Assembly (NCBI GenBank): GCA_963971225.1
Contig: OZ020270.1
Span: 65,786,932-65,850,931 of the forward strand
Source of the DNA: Melieria omissa
Taxonomy: Eukaryota; Arthropoda; Insecta; Diptera; Ulidiidae
Direction of reading: 5' to 3'
DNA: 64,000 nucleotides
Part shown: positions 63,651-64,000 of the stretch, in pieces
Numbering within the stretch: position 1 is the stretch's first letter
Layout of the letters: the number at the start of each line of letters is the position of its first letter
The notes under the pieces: model-generated
Told to the model about the DNA's origin: nothing
The model's database searches: none
The model's input: the letters and a program-made list of their open reading frames with translations, nothing else
Program-made: the position numbers and the translations under genes

Positions 63651-64000
63651 AAAGGGGCTTGAGCTGATCCCCACAACCCGCTGCCCCACCGTCCTTGTCT
63701 CGCAGTTGAAACGACAACCCGGTAGCTTGACGATTGAAGGAAACATAGATGGAGAGTTGTTTGTGTTGACACTGTATACTGGCGCGTCATATTCGATCAT
63801 AACAAGGAAGCTTCTGAGGAATTGGGAACCATTGCATGGCATACAACTGAGGACTGTGACGGGCGAGCGTGCGCCGATAAGAGGAAAAGTAACAAAAATA
63901 ATTTCTATCGGCAACAGCAGCCTGGAACATGAGTTCATCGTCGCGGATATAATGGACGACGTGATTATCCGCGTGGATTTTTCAATGGTCGTTGCTTTAT
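63651..64000 (+). pseudogene. Gypsy copy 3 pol, protease part
   Basis: Reads LTIEGNIDGELFVLTLYTGA: the protease catalytic Asp is Tyr here (copy 1 has DTGA). Continues to VADIMDDVII and the window edge, where the sequence departs from copy 1 (DFSMVVAL). Confidence 0.82.

Larger units (their letters stand above)
61583..64000 (+). mobile_element. Gypsy copy 3, right-arm copy running off the window
   Basis: 5' LTR, tRNA-Leu primer site, gag and start of pol; the 3' half lies outside the window. ATAT at 61579-61582 before the LTR. Same family as copy 1 but more decayed. Confidence 0.9.

Overview
This window is a dense graveyard of insect transposable elements. I find no host protein-coding gene, rRNA or functional tRNA in the 64 kb. 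The mix of elements (BEL/Pao and Ty3/gypsy retrotransposons with tRNA-Leu or tRNA-Tyr primer sites, RTE and Jockey-type LINEs, irritans-like mariners, P-like, pogo, piggyBac and hAT transposons, Helitrons, tRNA-derived SINEs) points to an insect, most likely a fly (Diptera). The species cannot be read from the sequence, and the locus looks like heterochromatin or a repeat-rich intergenic region.

Layout. 1-3016: a LINE ORF1 fragment split by a deleted mariner, then a ~159-bp satellite interrupted by a solo LTR. 3021-23973: a decayed piggyBac-like element flanked by TTAA that holds an 18-kb BEL element (3539-21503, GTGAT target duplications); the BEL in turn holds a young gypsy element (9386-15387), an RTE LINE (~16620-19715) and a LINE 3' fragment (20448-20945). 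Also inside the piggyBac are a SINE and a mariner (22998-23940). 23978-30446: a Tc1/mariner scrap, a SINE-like tRNA relic, MITEs, a second piggyBac relic holding a pogo element (26997-29872), and a Helitron scrap. 30447-43202: hAT copy A, opened by a P-like element (30634-37704) that itself carries a gag-only gypsy derivative (31424-34647), then a mariner, a decayed gypsy (38926-42378) and a SINE.

43245-62942: a giant inverted repeat. Two 6915-bp arms (43245-50159 and 56028-62942) mirror each other around a 5.9-kb spacer; in every feature compared, left plus right coordinates equal 106187, so there is no net indel. Each arm holds gypsy gag and LTR, a fold-back MITE, a piggyBac-type MITE, a hAT 5' end and Helitron sequence with a SINE. 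The left arm runs into hAT copy B (48066-54414), opened by Helitron 1, opened by Helitron 2 (50179-53772), opened by a pogo-type MITE. A near-intact irritans-type mariner (54461-56006), carrying a 249-bp MITE, sits at the inner edge of the right arm. The window ends inside the pol gene of the right-arm gypsy.

The gypsy family appears three times: an almost intact autonomous copy, a derivative whose single open frame fuses Gag to the two ends of integrase with every catalytic domain removed, and a decayed copy caught in the palindrome. Gag and Pol of this family overlap out of frame at a G UUA AAC heptamer just before the gag stop, which suggests programmed -1 frameshifting. All boundaries come from reading terminal repeats and target-site duplications by eye; family names rest on motif recognition, not on searches.
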